Of a stretch of 64,000 nucleotides of DNA, positions 15,956 to 24,434 are shown one piece after another. The DNA lies in NCBI RefSeq assembly GCF_025642975.1, contig NZ_JANZKJ010000008.1, forward strand, positions 170,654-234,653, given 5' to 3'. This DNA is from Pseudomonas sp. RIT-PI-S. Its GTDB lineage: Bacteria > Pseudomonadota > Gammaproteobacteria > Pseudomonadales > Pseudomonadaceae. The stretch's first letter is position 1. Every line of letters begins with the position of its first letter. Below the pieces are notes generated by a model. It searched no databases. It had not been told where the DNA came from and saw only the letters and a list, made by a program, of their open reading frames with translations. Made by a program: the position numbers and the translations under genes.

Positions 15956-16417
15956 TTAAATCAACTTGTAAACATCGATGGCTACTTCATATAAGCCCGG
16001 GTAATACACCGCGCTTACGAATACATGTTGTTGCAACCAACTTAGGTGCGGCGCCTCGGTGGCGAAGCTGGTAGTGCAACGGCAGCAATACTCGGCGGGG
16101 TCTATCGGCCATTGCCCCCGCGCCAGTTCCGTACCCCTGGCGGTCAGCCGCAGCAGCCCCCGGTTGTGAATGGCGATGCGGCTGCCGTCTTCGCAGCGCA
16201 AGTGATAGCGGGCATCGAGCACGCCCAGGCCATCCGCGCGTTCCAGGTAATGGTCGGCGCCACCGGGCGGCACGCTGCCAGCGATGCCCGAGCCCTGAAA
16301 CTCGCCGCCGAGGATCGGGTAGTCGATCCGTTCCCCCTCGGGGCCGCGCCCCACGGGCACGCCTTGGCCAATGATCGCGCGTATGCGCAGCGCAGCCTCC
16401 AGGCACGCCTCAGACAT
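15956..16417 (-). CDS. Cytoplasmic DUF3237 protein
   Basis: 153-residue DUF3237 protein without signal peptide. The domain motifs are DYPILGGEFQGSGIAGSVPP, GGADHYLERADG and DARYHLRCEDGSRIAIHN, aligned with the exported paralogue at 12582-13163. Its ATG overlaps the stop of the polyamine-type binding-protein gene by 8 bp, so translation is coupled. Function of the family is unknown. Confidence 0.8.
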   Translation of the reverse strand: MSEACLEAALRIRAIIGQGVPVGRGPEGERIDYPILGGEFQGSGIAGSVPPGGADHYLERADGLGVLDARYHLRCEDGSRIAIHNRGLLRLTARGTELARGQWPIDPAEYCCRCTTSFATEAPHLSWLQQHVFVSAVYYPGLYEVAIDVYKLI

Positions 16418-17510
16418 CGCTGCGGATCCGGTTCCAGATGCGCGTCATCAGCCTTTGCAGCGCCATGCTTGGTGGCTCGAAGCGAAACAGCAGATGGCGC
16501 TGGGCCTCGGGCACGAACAGGTTCTGGTCTTGCAACAGGGCTGGGTCGATCTTGCCGGCCGACCCCGCATTGGGGTTGGGATAGCCGATCTGGTTGGTGA
16601 CCCGCGCGATCACTTCAGGCTCGAGCAGGTAGTCGATGAAGGCGTGGGCCTGGGCCAGGTGGGTGGCGCCCTTGGGGATGACCATTTCATCGGACCACAT
16701 CAGCGTGCCTTGGCGCGGCAACGCCATGCGGATGTCATTGCCGTTGTTAGCGGCCAACGCCATGTTGCGCGCCGCCAGCATGCCGCCAGACCAGCCCACC
16801 GCCACGCAGATGTCACCGTTGGCCAGGTCCTGGCCGAATTTCGAGGAGTTGAAGTAGCGGATGTACGGGCGGATCGACTTGAGCAGCGCCTCGGCCTTGG
16901 CGTAATCCTCTTCGCGCTGGCTGTTAGGGTTCAGCCCCAGGTAGTTCAGTGCGATGGGCAGGATTTCGTCCGGGCTGTCGAGGAAGGCCACCCCGCACTG
17001 GGCCAGCTTGGCGATGTTCTCCGGCTTGAACAGCAGGTCGTAGTCGCGCATATCGACGTTCGGCCCCAGCGCGGCGGTGACCTTGGCCTGGTTGTAGCCG
17101 ATCAGCGTGGTGCCCCATAGGTAGGGCACTGCATAGGCATTGCCGGGATCCAGCGCTTCGTGCTGCTGCATGAAGCGGGCGTCCAGGTTGCTCCAGTGAG
17201 GAAGCTGCGCGCGGTCCAGCGGCATGACCGCCTTGGCCGCGATCAGGTGGGGTATCTGGCTGCTGCTGGGGAAGGCGATGTCGTAGCCCGAGGAGCCGGT
17301 GAGCATTCGGGCTTCGAGGGTTTGCGGGCTGTCGAACACGTCGTAGGTAACGCTGATGCCGGTGCGGTGTTCGAAGTCCTGCAGCACGTCTTTGGGCAGG
17401 TACTCGATCCAGTTATAGATGCGCAGTTCGCCGCCGGGGCCGGCGAGGGCGGCAAGGCTGGCGGTGCTCAGTAGCAAACCGGTCACGCTGTGTCTGATCC
17501 AGTGGTTCAT
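16410..17510 (-). CDS. PotF/SpuD-like polyamine-type periplasmic binding protein (orphan)
   Basis: Periplasmic family-1 binding protein, 366 residues, with signal peptide ending near AALAG (residue 24) and the diagnostic LRIYNWIEYLPKDVLQDFEH start followed by FDSPQTLEARMLTGSSGYDI. It resembles PotF/SpuD/SpuE of putrescine or spermidine importers. No PotG/H/I-type permease or ATPase gene is present in the window, so either it feeds a transporter encoded elsewhere or it acts in sensing. The ATG at 17510 is chosen because it begins the signal peptide; the ORF extends to 17723 into the upstream hydrolase gene and that part is out of context. Confidence 0.85.
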   Translation of the reverse strand: MNHWIRHSVTGLLLSTASLAALAGPGGELRIYNWIEYLPKDVLQDFEHRTGISVTYDVFDSPQTLEARMLTGSSGYDIAFPSSSQIPHLIAAKAVMPLDRAQLPHWSNLDARFMQQHEALDPGNAYAVPYLWGTTLIGYNQAKVTAALGPNVDMRDYDLLFKPENIAKLAQCGVAFLDSPDEILPIALNYLGLNPNSQREEDYAKAEALLKSIRPYIRYFNSSKFGQDLANGDICVAVGWSGGMLAARNMALAANNGNDIRMALPRQGTLMWSDEMVIPKGATHLAQAHAFIDYLLEPEVIARVTNQIGYPNPNAGSAGKIDPALLQDQNLFVPEAQRHLLFRFEPPSMALQRLMTRIWNRIRSDV

Positions 17511-17548
17511 AAACCTGTCCCATGTGTGAGGGTGCGGTGACTTGCCTG

Positions 17549-18796
17549 TTATAGAGAGGCCGCGAGCGCCCGTACCAGCCGAGCGGTGTCGATGTCCAGC
17601 GGGCCCTCGGCGGTCGGCATGGAGGATTGTTTGACGATCACCACGTCGCGGGCGAAATCCACGTAGAGCCATTGACCGTGGATGCCTACCGCCAGCAGTG
17701 CTTCGCCGGGGTAGACGTACCACTGGCTTTTATAGGTAGCGCCGGGGGTCCAGGCGGCGAAGTCGCGGTTGGCGGCATAGATCGCCGGGTCCCCGCCGGC
17801 CAGCACCGCGTCGATGGCGGCAGCGGGCACCAGCTGGTGCCCCTGTGCCTGGCCGTGGGCGAGGACCATCGCACCGTAGCGGGCCATGTCGCGCAGCGTG
17901 GCGTTGAAGCCTGCACCGGCGATGCTGCGGCCCCACGGGTCGGCGATGAAAAAACCGTCGCGTTCACAGCCAAGGCCCCGCCACAAGGCTTCGAGCTGCT
18001 CGGCGCAGGCGATGCCGCTGGCGCGTTCCATCACCCAGGCCAGGGCCTCGGTGGTCGCGGTTACATAGTGGAAGAAGCCGCCGTGCTCGCCGCGCTTGCG
18101 CATGCCAGGCAGGTAGGCGTACAGCGAAGGGGAGGGCGTGATGCCCGCTGGCGCGGGGGTCAGCCCGCAGGCATAGCCGAACTGCGAGGCCCCGGAGGTG
18201 GGGTCGTCGTAGGCCTCGTCGTAATCGATGGCCACGGCCATGTCCAACAGCTGGCGCACGCTGGCATCGGCGAAGGCGCTGCCGTCGAATTCAGGAACGT
18301 AGTGCCGCGCCGGCAGCGCCGGGTTCAAGGTGCCGTCGAGGATCAACCCTTCGGCCAGCAGCCCGATCAACGACTTGGTGACCGAGAACATGATGTGCCG
18401 CTTGTGCGCCTGATGGCCGTGGAAGTACTGCTCGGCCACCACCTGGCCCGCTTTCATCACCAGCCAACCGTCTGTGCAGGTCGCTTGCAGGTGCTGCTCC
18501 AGCGCCACCTGCTGGCCAGTGGCGCTTTCGAAGGTAAAGCCTGAGAGCGAGCCGCTGGCCGCCGGCAGCGGTGAAGGCCGATCCCCACCCTTGCGCACGG
18601 TGATGCTGGGGCGAATGCGCCCTAGGTTTTTGAACGCCCAACGGTTGTAGGGGGGCCGCATGAAGTTATGCCAAGTCACCCGCGCTTCGAGCGCCGGCGG
18701 GAAGCCCTGCATGAGCGGCTCGGCGCTCGCAGCCTGGGCGGCGCTGGCGTAGGCCTGGGTCAAGTGGTGGGACAGTTCGGACTGCATCGCGGCCAT
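17549..18796 (-). CDS. NylB-like serine hydrolase (beta-lactamase/DD-peptidase fold)
   Basis: 415-residue enzyme of the class C beta-lactamase/6-aminohexanoate-dimer hydrolase superfamily, with active-site SVTK (Ser138, Lys141 counting from the first ATG) preceded by HIMF, and downstream SQWYVYPGEALLAVG and YVDFARDVVIVKQSS typical of the group. No signal peptide is visible, so it is predicted cytoplasmic, unlike true beta-lactamases. Likely activities are amide or ester hydrolysis. Start may be ATG 18796 or the in-frame ATG 18787, which is better spaced from AAGAG. It leads the six-gene cluster and is divergent from a TetR gene 120 bp away. Confidence 0.8.
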   Translation of the reverse strand: MAAMQSELSHHLTQAYASAAQAASAEPLMQGFPPALEARVTWHNFMRPPYNRWAFKNLGRIRPSITVRKGGDRPSPLPAASGSLSGFTFESATGQQVALEQHLQATCTDGWLVMKAGQVVAEQYFHGHQAHKRHIMFSVTKSLIGLLAEGLILDGTLNPALPARHYVPEFDGSAFADASVRQLLDMAVAIDYDEAYDDPTSGASQFGYACGLTPAPAGITPSPSLYAYLPGMRKRGEHGGFFHYVTATTEALAWVMERASGIACAEQLEALWRGLGCERDGFFIADPWGRSIAGAGFNATLRDMARYGAMVLAHGQAQGHQLVPAAAIDAVLAGGDPAIYAANRDFAAWTPGATYKSQWYVYPGEALLAVGIHGQWLYVDFARDVVIVKQSSMPTAEGPLDIDTARLVRALAASL

Positions 18797-18916
18797 CTCT
18801 TGGCTGATCGGTGCGCTGAGTTTTATCCATGTAAAAACTTATAGTCAACTAAAAATATTGATCGAAATAGAAAATTGCCTAGAATCACAGCCTTACGAAT
18901 GTGACGGGAAGCAGCG
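18797..18916. promoter_or_regulatory. AT-rich divergent promoter region between hydrolase cluster and TetR gene
   Basis: 120 bp with a sharp AT-rich core at about 18833-18880, unlike the flanking genes. It contains the short dyad TAGTCAACTA. It must carry promoters in both directions and is the natural binding site for the adjacent TetR regulator. No exact long palindrome is seen. Confidence 0.5.
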
Positions 18917-19522
18917 ATGGCTGGGCTACGTGCGAGGCAAAAGGAACAGCGCCGCGAGGCAATCGTTGGTGCCGCCCGGGTATTGTTTGAAACCCATGGG
19001 TTCATGGCCACGACCGTGGAGCAGATCGCCGTGGATGCCGGGGTGTCTACGCCTACGGTGTTCAATTACTTCGGCAGCAAGCAGGAAATCCTCCTGGCGC
19101 TGGTGCAGCAGGCGGACCGCCAGGCTATCGCCGATGCCCGCCAACAGATGCCTGCCTTCGACGACCCGGTAGACGCCCTGTGCCACCTGGAGCGGTTGAT
19201 CGTGCAACACGAGCTGGCGGCGCTGCCCGCATCCATCTGGCGTGAAGTGATGGCCCTGGGGTTCAGCGCCAGCGTGCCGGAAGTGATGGTCTCGCTGAAC
19301 GAGGGGCTGGTGGCGGAGATCGCCTGCCTGCTGCAGGACCTGCAAGCGCAAGGCAAGCTCGGCGCCTCGGTGGACGTGGCCTTCGTGGCGTATTTCCTTA
19401 ACGACTACTGCTCGATGCTGTTCATGCGCCTTGTGCAGCAGGAGGTGCCGGACTTGGCCGCCCACGCCGGGCGCGTTCGCCAGTTGACCGAAACCGTGTT
19501 CCGGGGCCTTGCCCCGCGCTAG
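18917..19522 (+). CDS. TetR-family transcriptional repressor
   Basis: 201-residue regulator. The N-terminal TetR HTH is clear: RREAIVGAARVLFETHGFMA, then TTVEQIAVDAGVSTPTVFNYFGSKQEIL at about residues 12-60. The C-terminal ligand-binding domain is divergent as usual. Divergent orientation and the 120-bp shared AT-rich promoter make it the likely local repressor of the 12582-18796 cluster; the inducer would be the substrate of that pathway. This is inference from position. Confidence 0.88.
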   Translation: MAGLRARQKEQRREAIVGAARVLFETHGFMATTVEQIAVDAGVSTPTVFNYFGSKQEILLALVQQADRQAIADARQQMPAFDDPVDALCHLERLIVQHELAALPASIWREVMALGFSASVPEVMVSLNEGLVAEIACLLQDLQAQGKLGASVDVAFVAYFLNDYCSMLFMRLVQQEVPDLAAHAGRVRQLTETVFRGLAPR

Positions 19523-19641
19523 AGCGCAGGCTGCACCTTGGGCTGGCCAACGCAACGCACGGAGGGCATGCGCCGGCCCACGAGCGCGACCCAGGCTCGG
19601 TGTACCATGGCGGCCATTCGATAGCGGAAGGACGCGCAGCC

Positions 19642-21021
19642 TTGACGAACGCCGACGTACTTATCATTGGGGGCGGCCTGAGCGGTACCTTGCTGGCCAT
19701 GCAGCTGCTGCGCCTGCCTGGCGCGCGGCACATCGTGGTGTTCGAGCCCCGCGCCGAGCTGGGCCGTGGCGAGGCTTACAGCGCCACCGAACTGGGCCAT
19801 ACCCTCAACGCCAACGCGGCCCGCATGAGTGTGGACCCCGACGCTCCCGACGACCTCACCCACTGGCTGGCGGCACACATCGCCGCGGGCGGCTGGCCGG
19901 AGGCTGCCGCGCAGGCTGTGCCGGTGGCTGAGCTGTTTCCGCCGCGGGCGCTGTTTGGCCGTTATGCCCAGCGACGGCTCGACGAAGCACTGGCAGCGGC
20001 GCCGCGCTCGAGCGTCGAGCATGTGCGGGCCGAGGTGGTGGACCTGTTCACCCACCAGGGCGGTGCCTGCGTGGAGGTGGAAGGTGGCAAGCGCTGGTTC
20101 GCGCCGCGGGCGGTGCTGGCCACCGGCGTGTTCGCGGCGTCACGCACGCGCCGGGCCGGTGCCGGCCTGGCCACGGCTTTCGCCGGCCTGGACCCGTGGG
20201 ATGTGAACGCCATGGCGCAGGTCCCGGCGAACGGGCGGGTACTAATCGTAGGCGCCGGGTTGACCATGATCGATGCGCTGGTGTCGCTGCAACAGGCAGG
20301 GCACCGTGGGCCGATCCAGGTGTTCTCGCGCCATGGGCTGTTGCCGCAGCCGCGGCGCCAGCCACCGCCTTGGCCAGACTTCCTCGCCCAGACGCTCCAT
20401 GCCAGCCCGCGCCAGCTCTCGGCCGAGCTGCGCCGGCAGTGCCGCCTGGCGCAAGCGCAGGGGGTGGACTGGCAAGCGCCACTGGACACCGTGCGTGCGC
20501 ACGTGGGGCGATTGTGGAGCCACGCCAGCGAGTTTCAGCGCCGGCAGTTCGTGCGCCATCTGCGGCCTTGGTGGGAAAGCCATCATCACCGGTCGCCCCC
20601 CTTGGGCGCGGCGTTGCTCGCCCACTTGCAAGCCGCCGGCCGGCTGCACATCGAGGCAGCCGCGCTGCTCGAAGCTACCGGGCTGCCGGAGGGCGTGCAG
20701 TTGCTCATCCGCCGCAGAGGGGAGCAGCAGCCGGTAGTGGTTCAAGGTTGCGCGGTAATCAACTCCAGCGGCATCGAATACGACTGGCGCCGGGTAGACA
20801 AACCGCTGCCGCGGCAATTACTGGCTCGTGGGTTGGTGCGGCCTGGGCCACTGGCGTTGGGGATCGACGCTCACGCCAGCGGTGCGGTGGTGGACGCGCA
20901 AGGCTCGGTTTCGCAGGTTTTATTTGCCCTTGGCCCACCCCTGCGCGGGCTGTGGTGGGAAAGCACGGCAGTGACCGATGTGGCAGCACAGGCCCAGGCC
21001 TTGGCCAGGCTTTTCAGCTGA
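19642..21021 (+). CDS. FAD/NAD(P)-binding protein (YdhS/HpyO-like)
   Basis: 459-residue predicted flavoprotein oxidoreductase. The FAD site ADVLIIGGGLSGTLLAMQLL is at the N-terminus, HTLNANAARMSVDPDAPDDL follows as in this family, and a second nucleotide-binding motif RVLIVGAGLTMIDALVSLQQ lies near residue 195. I chose the TTG at 19642 because GGAAGGA is 9 nt upstream; a GTG at 19600 has no such site. It stands alone on the plus strand after the TetR gene. Substrate is unknown; siderophore or amino-acid hydroxylation has been suggested for relatives, but nothing here identifies one. Confidence 0.75.
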   Translation: MTNADVLIIGGGLSGTLLAMQLLRLPGARHIVVFEPRAELGRGEAYSATELGHTLNANAARMSVDPDAPDDLTHWLAAHIAAGGWPEAAAQAVPVAELFPPRALFGRYAQRRLDEALAAAPRSSVEHVRAEVVDLFTHQGGACVEVEGGKRWFAPRAVLATGVFAASRTRRAGAGLATAFAGLDPWDVNAMAQVPANGRVLIVGAGLTMIDALVSLQQAGHRGPIQVFSRHGLLPQPRRQPPPWPDFLAQTLHASPRQLSAELRRQCRLAQAQGVDWQAPLDTVRAHVGRLWSHASEFQRRQFVRHLRPWWESHHHRSPPLGAALLAHLQAAGRLHIEAAALLEATGLPEGVQLLIRRRGEQQPVVVQGCAVINSSGIEYDWRRVDKPLPRQLLARGLVRPGPLALGIDAHASGAVVDAQGSVSQVLFALGPPLRGLWWESTAVTDVAAQAQALARLFS

Positions 21022-21206
21022 TGTTTCAGGGTTGTTCAGGACTGTAACAGAACCGACATTGGGCAAATGGCCACGCCAGCGGATTGGCGACGGAAATCCG
21101 CTGGAAAGGCCCTTGAAGAGAACATTTCTCAAATAGTGGCATTTTGAAAAAGTTCATACAGAACAACAAGTTATAGTTCCCATCCGGAAAATGAAGGCAA
21201 CCCGCC

Positions 21207-21323
21207 ATGTTCCCGACGATCGGTAGGTTGCTCCCCATTGTTTTCCTACTCACGGCATGCGCAGAATCGGCCCAGTTTTCCAATAGATGTCCGTCTGGCC
21301 TCGCAAAGGAGTGTTGGCAATGA
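21207..21323 (+). CDS. Small (38-residue) putative lipoprotein
   Basis: ATG at 21207 with AAGG 9 nt upstream encodes MFPTIGRLLPIVFLLTACAE and 18 further residues (ending AKECWQ). Residues 9-18 form a lipoprotein signal with lipobox LLTAC (Cys18). The mature part would be only about 21 residues with two cysteines. Its TGA overlaps the ATG of the next small gene as ATGA. No family is recognised. Lipoproteins this small include entericidin-like peptides, but no specific similarity is claimed. Confidence 0.5.
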   Translation: MFPTIGRLLPIVFLLTACAESAQFSNRCPSGLAKECWQ

Positions 21324-21562
21324 TGAGTGTTTTCGTGATGGTGATGAGCGTGTGCACAGCGACGGAAGGGTGCTTGGAGGAGACTCGGCCAACGGCCTAT
21401 GCCTCTCGGGCCGAATGTATGGAAACGGTGACTACGATGCCCACTAGCAAGGGCGTCAAATACCGTTGTTCAACCACCCCGCAGATCATGGTGAGCGAGG
21501 CGCGACGAGCGACCCAGCCGCACCTGGTCAGTACCTCGACCGAGGTGCCGATCAAGCCTTGA
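21320..21562 (+). CDS. Small (80-residue) cysteine-containing hypothetical protein
   Basis: ATG at 21320 preceded by AAGGAG at optimal distance and overlapping the upstream lipoprotein stop. The product begins MMSVFVMVMSVCTATEGCLE, a short hydrophobic stretch that could be a signal or anchor, and has cysteines at about positions 12, 18, 33 and 50, a spacing that would allow two disulfides in the periplasm. No family is recognised. The ORF could be read from 21287, but the ribosome-binding site decides for 21320. Confidence 0.55.
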   Translation: MMSVFVMVMSVCTATEGCLEETRPTAYASRAECMETVTTMPTSKGVKYRCSTTPQIMVSEARRATQPHLVSTSTEVPIKP

Positions 21563-21729
21563 TCTGGACAGGAGCGGGCCACGCCCACGAATCGGCAGCG
21601 AAGCCAGGTTTAAAGTCCTATTCGCGAGTTTTGCCCGCTCTGACCGCCTCCTTTCACCGCGCCAGCGGCTGAACGATCCTTCCCCGCCGTAGATCGAACC
21701 CTTCTGTTCGGTACAGCAGGGAAACCTCC

Positions 21730-24375
21730 ATGACTTCCACGCCTGATGCCTCCCGGAACCCCTCCGGCAGCGGCTTTGTGCGGGTGCGCGGCGCCCGTGA
21801 GCACAACCTTAAGAATGTGAGCGTGGACATCCCCCGCGATGCCCTCGTGGTTTTCAGTGGCGTGTCCGGCTCGGGCAAGTCTTCCCTGGCGTTCGCGACG
21901 CTGTATGCCGAAGCGCAGCGCCGTTACTTCGAATCCGTCGCGCCTTATGCGCGGCGGTTGATCGACCAGGCGGGCGTGCCCGATGTAGACGCCATCGAAG
22001 GGCTGCCGCCGGCGGTAGCGTTGCAGCAACAGCGCGGCACGCCCAACGCACGTTCGTCGGTAGGCAGCGTGACGACCCTGTCGAGCCTGATCCGCATGCT
22101 CTATTCGCGCGCTGGCAGCTACCCCTCCGGGCAACCGATGCTGTACGCCGAGGACTTTTCCGCCAATACCCCACAGGGCGCCTGCGCGCATTGCCACGGC
22201 CTGGGCCGGGTGTTCGACGTCAGCGAAGCTTCGCTGGTGCCGGACCCCTCCCTAACCATCCGTGAGCGGGCAGTCGCGGCCTGGCCCACGGCCTGGCAAG
22301 GGCAGAACCTGCGCGACATCCTGGTGACGCTCGGGTATGACGTGGACATTCCCTGGCGTGACCTGCCCAAGGCGCAGCGCGAGTGGATTCTGTTCACCGA
22401 AGAAACCCCCACGGTGCCGGTGTACGCCGGGCTGACCCCAGAGCAGACCCAACAGGCGCTGCGGCGCAAGCTCGAGCCCAGCTACCAGGGCACCTTCACC
22501 GGCGCCCGGCGCTATGTGCTGCACACGTTCAGCCACAGCCAGAGCGCGATGATGCGCAAGCGAGTGGGGCAATTCATGCGCGCCAGCCCTTGCCCGGAAT
22601 GCCAGGGCAAGCGGCTTAAGCCCGAAGCCTTGAGCGTGCGGTTTGCCGGGCTGGACATCGCCGAACTCTCCCGCCTGCCGCTGCAAGCACTGGCCGAGCT
22701 GCTGGCACCCGTGGCCGCTGCCGAGTACCTCACGGCAGGCGAGGAGGGCGGCGACATCTTGACCCATGCTCAGACGCGTGAGGCTCGCGACCGGCGGGTG
22801 GCCAGCGGTGGCAGCGCTCACGCCAGCGGCAAGGAGGTGCGTTACACGCCGAACCTGTCCATCGAAAAGCGCCTGGCAGCCCAACGCATTGCCCAAGAGC
22901 TGCTCGAGCGGCTGGCAACCCTGACAGACCTCGGGCTGGGTTACCTGGACCTGGAGCGCAGCACACCGACGTTGTCCTCGGGCGAACTGCAGCGGCTACG
23001 CCTGGCGACTCAGCTCAACTCCCAGCTATTCGGCGTGATCTACGTGCTCGACGAACCCTCTGCCGGGCTGCACCCCGCCGACAGCCAGGCGCTGTTCGCT
23101 GCGTTGCAACGGCTCAAGCAGGCCGGCAATTCGGTATTCGTGGTAGAGCATGACCTGGACACCCTGCGTCAGGCCGACTGGCTGGTGGACGTGGGGCCAG
23201 ACGCCGGCGAGCGAGGCGGCGAGGTGCTGTACAGCGGCCCGCCGAAGGGCCTGGCCGAGGTAGCGAATTCGCGCACGGGCGCGTACCTGTTCGCCCAAGG
23301 CAAGCCCAGCCAGCGTGAGCCACGCACCCCGGCCGGCTGGTTGCGGCTCGAAGGCATTACCCGCAACAACTTGAACCAACTGGATGTGGCCTTCCCGCTC
23401 AATTGCCTGACGGCGGTGACGGGCATCTCCGGCTCGGGCAAGTCCAGCCTGGTCAGCCAGGCGCTGCTCGAACTGGTCAGCGAGCAGCTGGGCCAGCCTG
23501 AACCGGCAGCCGCCGACAACGAGCACAATCTCGACGACGAGCCTTCGCAGCCAGTCGCCGGCAGGATCGTGGCCGGCATGGACCAGCTGCGGCGGCTGGT
23601 CCCGGTGGATCAAAAGCCCATCGGCCGCACGCCACGCTCGAACCTGGCGACCTATACCGGGCTGTTCGATCATGTGCGCAAGTGCTTCGCCGCCACGCCC
23701 GAAGCCCGAGCACGCGGCTTCGATGCAGGGCAATTCTCCTTCAACGTGGCCAAGGGGCGTTGCCCAACCTGTGAAGGCGAAGGCTTCGTCAGCGTGGAGT
23801 TGCTGTTCATGCCCAGCGTGTACGCCCCTTGCCCGCTGTGCCACGGGGACCGTTATAACCCCGAGACCCTGGCGGTGACCTGGCAAGGGCTGAACATCGC
23901 CCAGGTGCTGAGGCTGACAGTGGAGCAGGCGCTCGACACCTTCGCCGGCGAACCCGCGGTGCGCCGGTCGCTGGAGGTATTGCGAGACATCGGCCTGGGG
24001 TACTTGCGCCTGGGCCAGCCGGCGACGGAGCTGTCCGGCGGCGAGGCGCAGCGGATCAAGCTGGCCACCGAACTGCAGCGCAGCGCCCGCGGGGCGGCGC
24101 TCTATGTGCTCGACGAACCCACCACCGGCCTGCACCCGCAGGACGTCGACCGCTTGCTGGTGCAGTTGAACCGGCTGATCGAGGCGGGCCACACGGTCAT
24201 CGTGGTGGAGCACGATATGCGGGTGGTAGCCGACAGCGATTGGGTGATCGATATCGGCCCCGGGGCAGGGGGCGCAGGTGGGCAACTGGTGGCCTGTGGT
24301 ACCCCTGCCGAGGTAGCGACGTGCGCGGGCAGCAAGACGGCGCCGTTCCTGGCTCAGGCGCTGGGGCGGTCGTAG
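21730..24375 (+). CDS. Class II UvrA-like ATPase (UvrA2)
   Basis: 881-residue excinuclease subunit A relative with two ABC modules: Walker A GVSGSGKSS near residue 44 and GISGSGKSS near 566, signatures SSGELQRLRLA and LSGGEAQRIKLA, Walker B VLDEPSAGLHP and VLDEPTTGLHP. Zinc-finger cysteines are present (ACAHCHG, CPECQGKR, CPTCEGEG with CPLCHG). It is shorter than canonical UvrA (about 940 residues), as expected for class II proteins that lack the UvrB-binding insertion. Class II proteins have been linked to tolerance of DNA-intercalating or alkylating drugs. The housekeeping uvrA is not in the window. Start ATG 21730 has AGGGAAA upstream. Confidence 0.88.
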   Translation: MTSTPDASRNPSGSGFVRVRGAREHNLKNVSVDIPRDALVVFSGVSGSGKSSLAFATLYAEAQRRYFESVAPYARRLIDQAGVPDVDAIEGLPPAVALQQQRGTPNARSSVGSVTTLSSLIRMLYSRAGSYPSGQPMLYAEDFSANTPQGACAHCHGLGRVFDVSEASLVPDPSLTIRERAVAAWPTAWQGQNLRDILVTLGYDVDIPWRDLPKAQREWILFTEETPTVPVYAGLTPEQTQQALRRKLEPSYQGTFTGARRYVLHTFSHSQSAMMRKRVGQFMRASPCPECQGKRLKPEALSVRFAGLDIAELSRLPLQALAELLAPVAAAEYLTAGEEGGDILTHAQTREARDRRVASGGSAHASGKEVRYTPNLSIEKRLAAQRIAQELLERLATLTDLGLGYLDLERSTPTLSSGELQRLRLATQLNSQLFGVIYVLDEPSAGLHPADSQALFAALQRLKQAGNSVFVVEHDLDTLRQADWLVDVGPDAGERGGEVLYSGPPKGLAEVANSRTGAYLFAQGKPSQREPRTPAGWLRLEGITRNNLNQLDVAFPLNCLTAVTGISGSGKSSLVSQALLELVSEQLGQPEPAAADNEHNLDDEPSQPVAGRIVAGMDQLRRLVPVDQKPIGRTPRSNLATYTGLFDHVRKCFAATPEARARGFDAGQFSFNVAKGRCPTCEGEGFVSVELLFMPSVYAPCPLCHGDRYNPETLAVTWQGLNIAQVLRLTVEQALDTFAGEPAVRRSLEVLRDIGLGYLRLGQPATELSGGEAQRIKLATELQRSARGAALYVLDEPTTGLHPQDVDRLLVQLNRLIEAGHTVIVVEHDMRVVADSDWVIDIGPGAGGAGGQLVACGTPAEVATCAGSKTAPFLAQALGRS

Positions 24376-24416
24376 GCGTGGGGGCGGCCCTCCGGCGCAG
24401 CCGCGAATGACGACCC

Positions 24417-24434
24417 GGCGGGCAATCGCCCGCC
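24417..24434. repeat. REP-like hairpin between convergent genes
   Basis: GGCGGGC, loop AATC, GCCCGCC, at the junction of convergent uvrA2 and the diguanylate cyclase gene; the hairpin touches the stop codon of the latter. It may end or stabilise both transcripts. Confidence 0.5.

Noticed and set aside
17511..17723. N-terminal extension of the PotF-like protein
   Set aside because: It overlaps the upstream hydrolase gene and lies before a perfect signal peptide.
23026..24285. 419-codon antisense ORF inside uvrA2
   Set aside because: Opposite-strand shadow of an unambiguous ABC ATPase domain.
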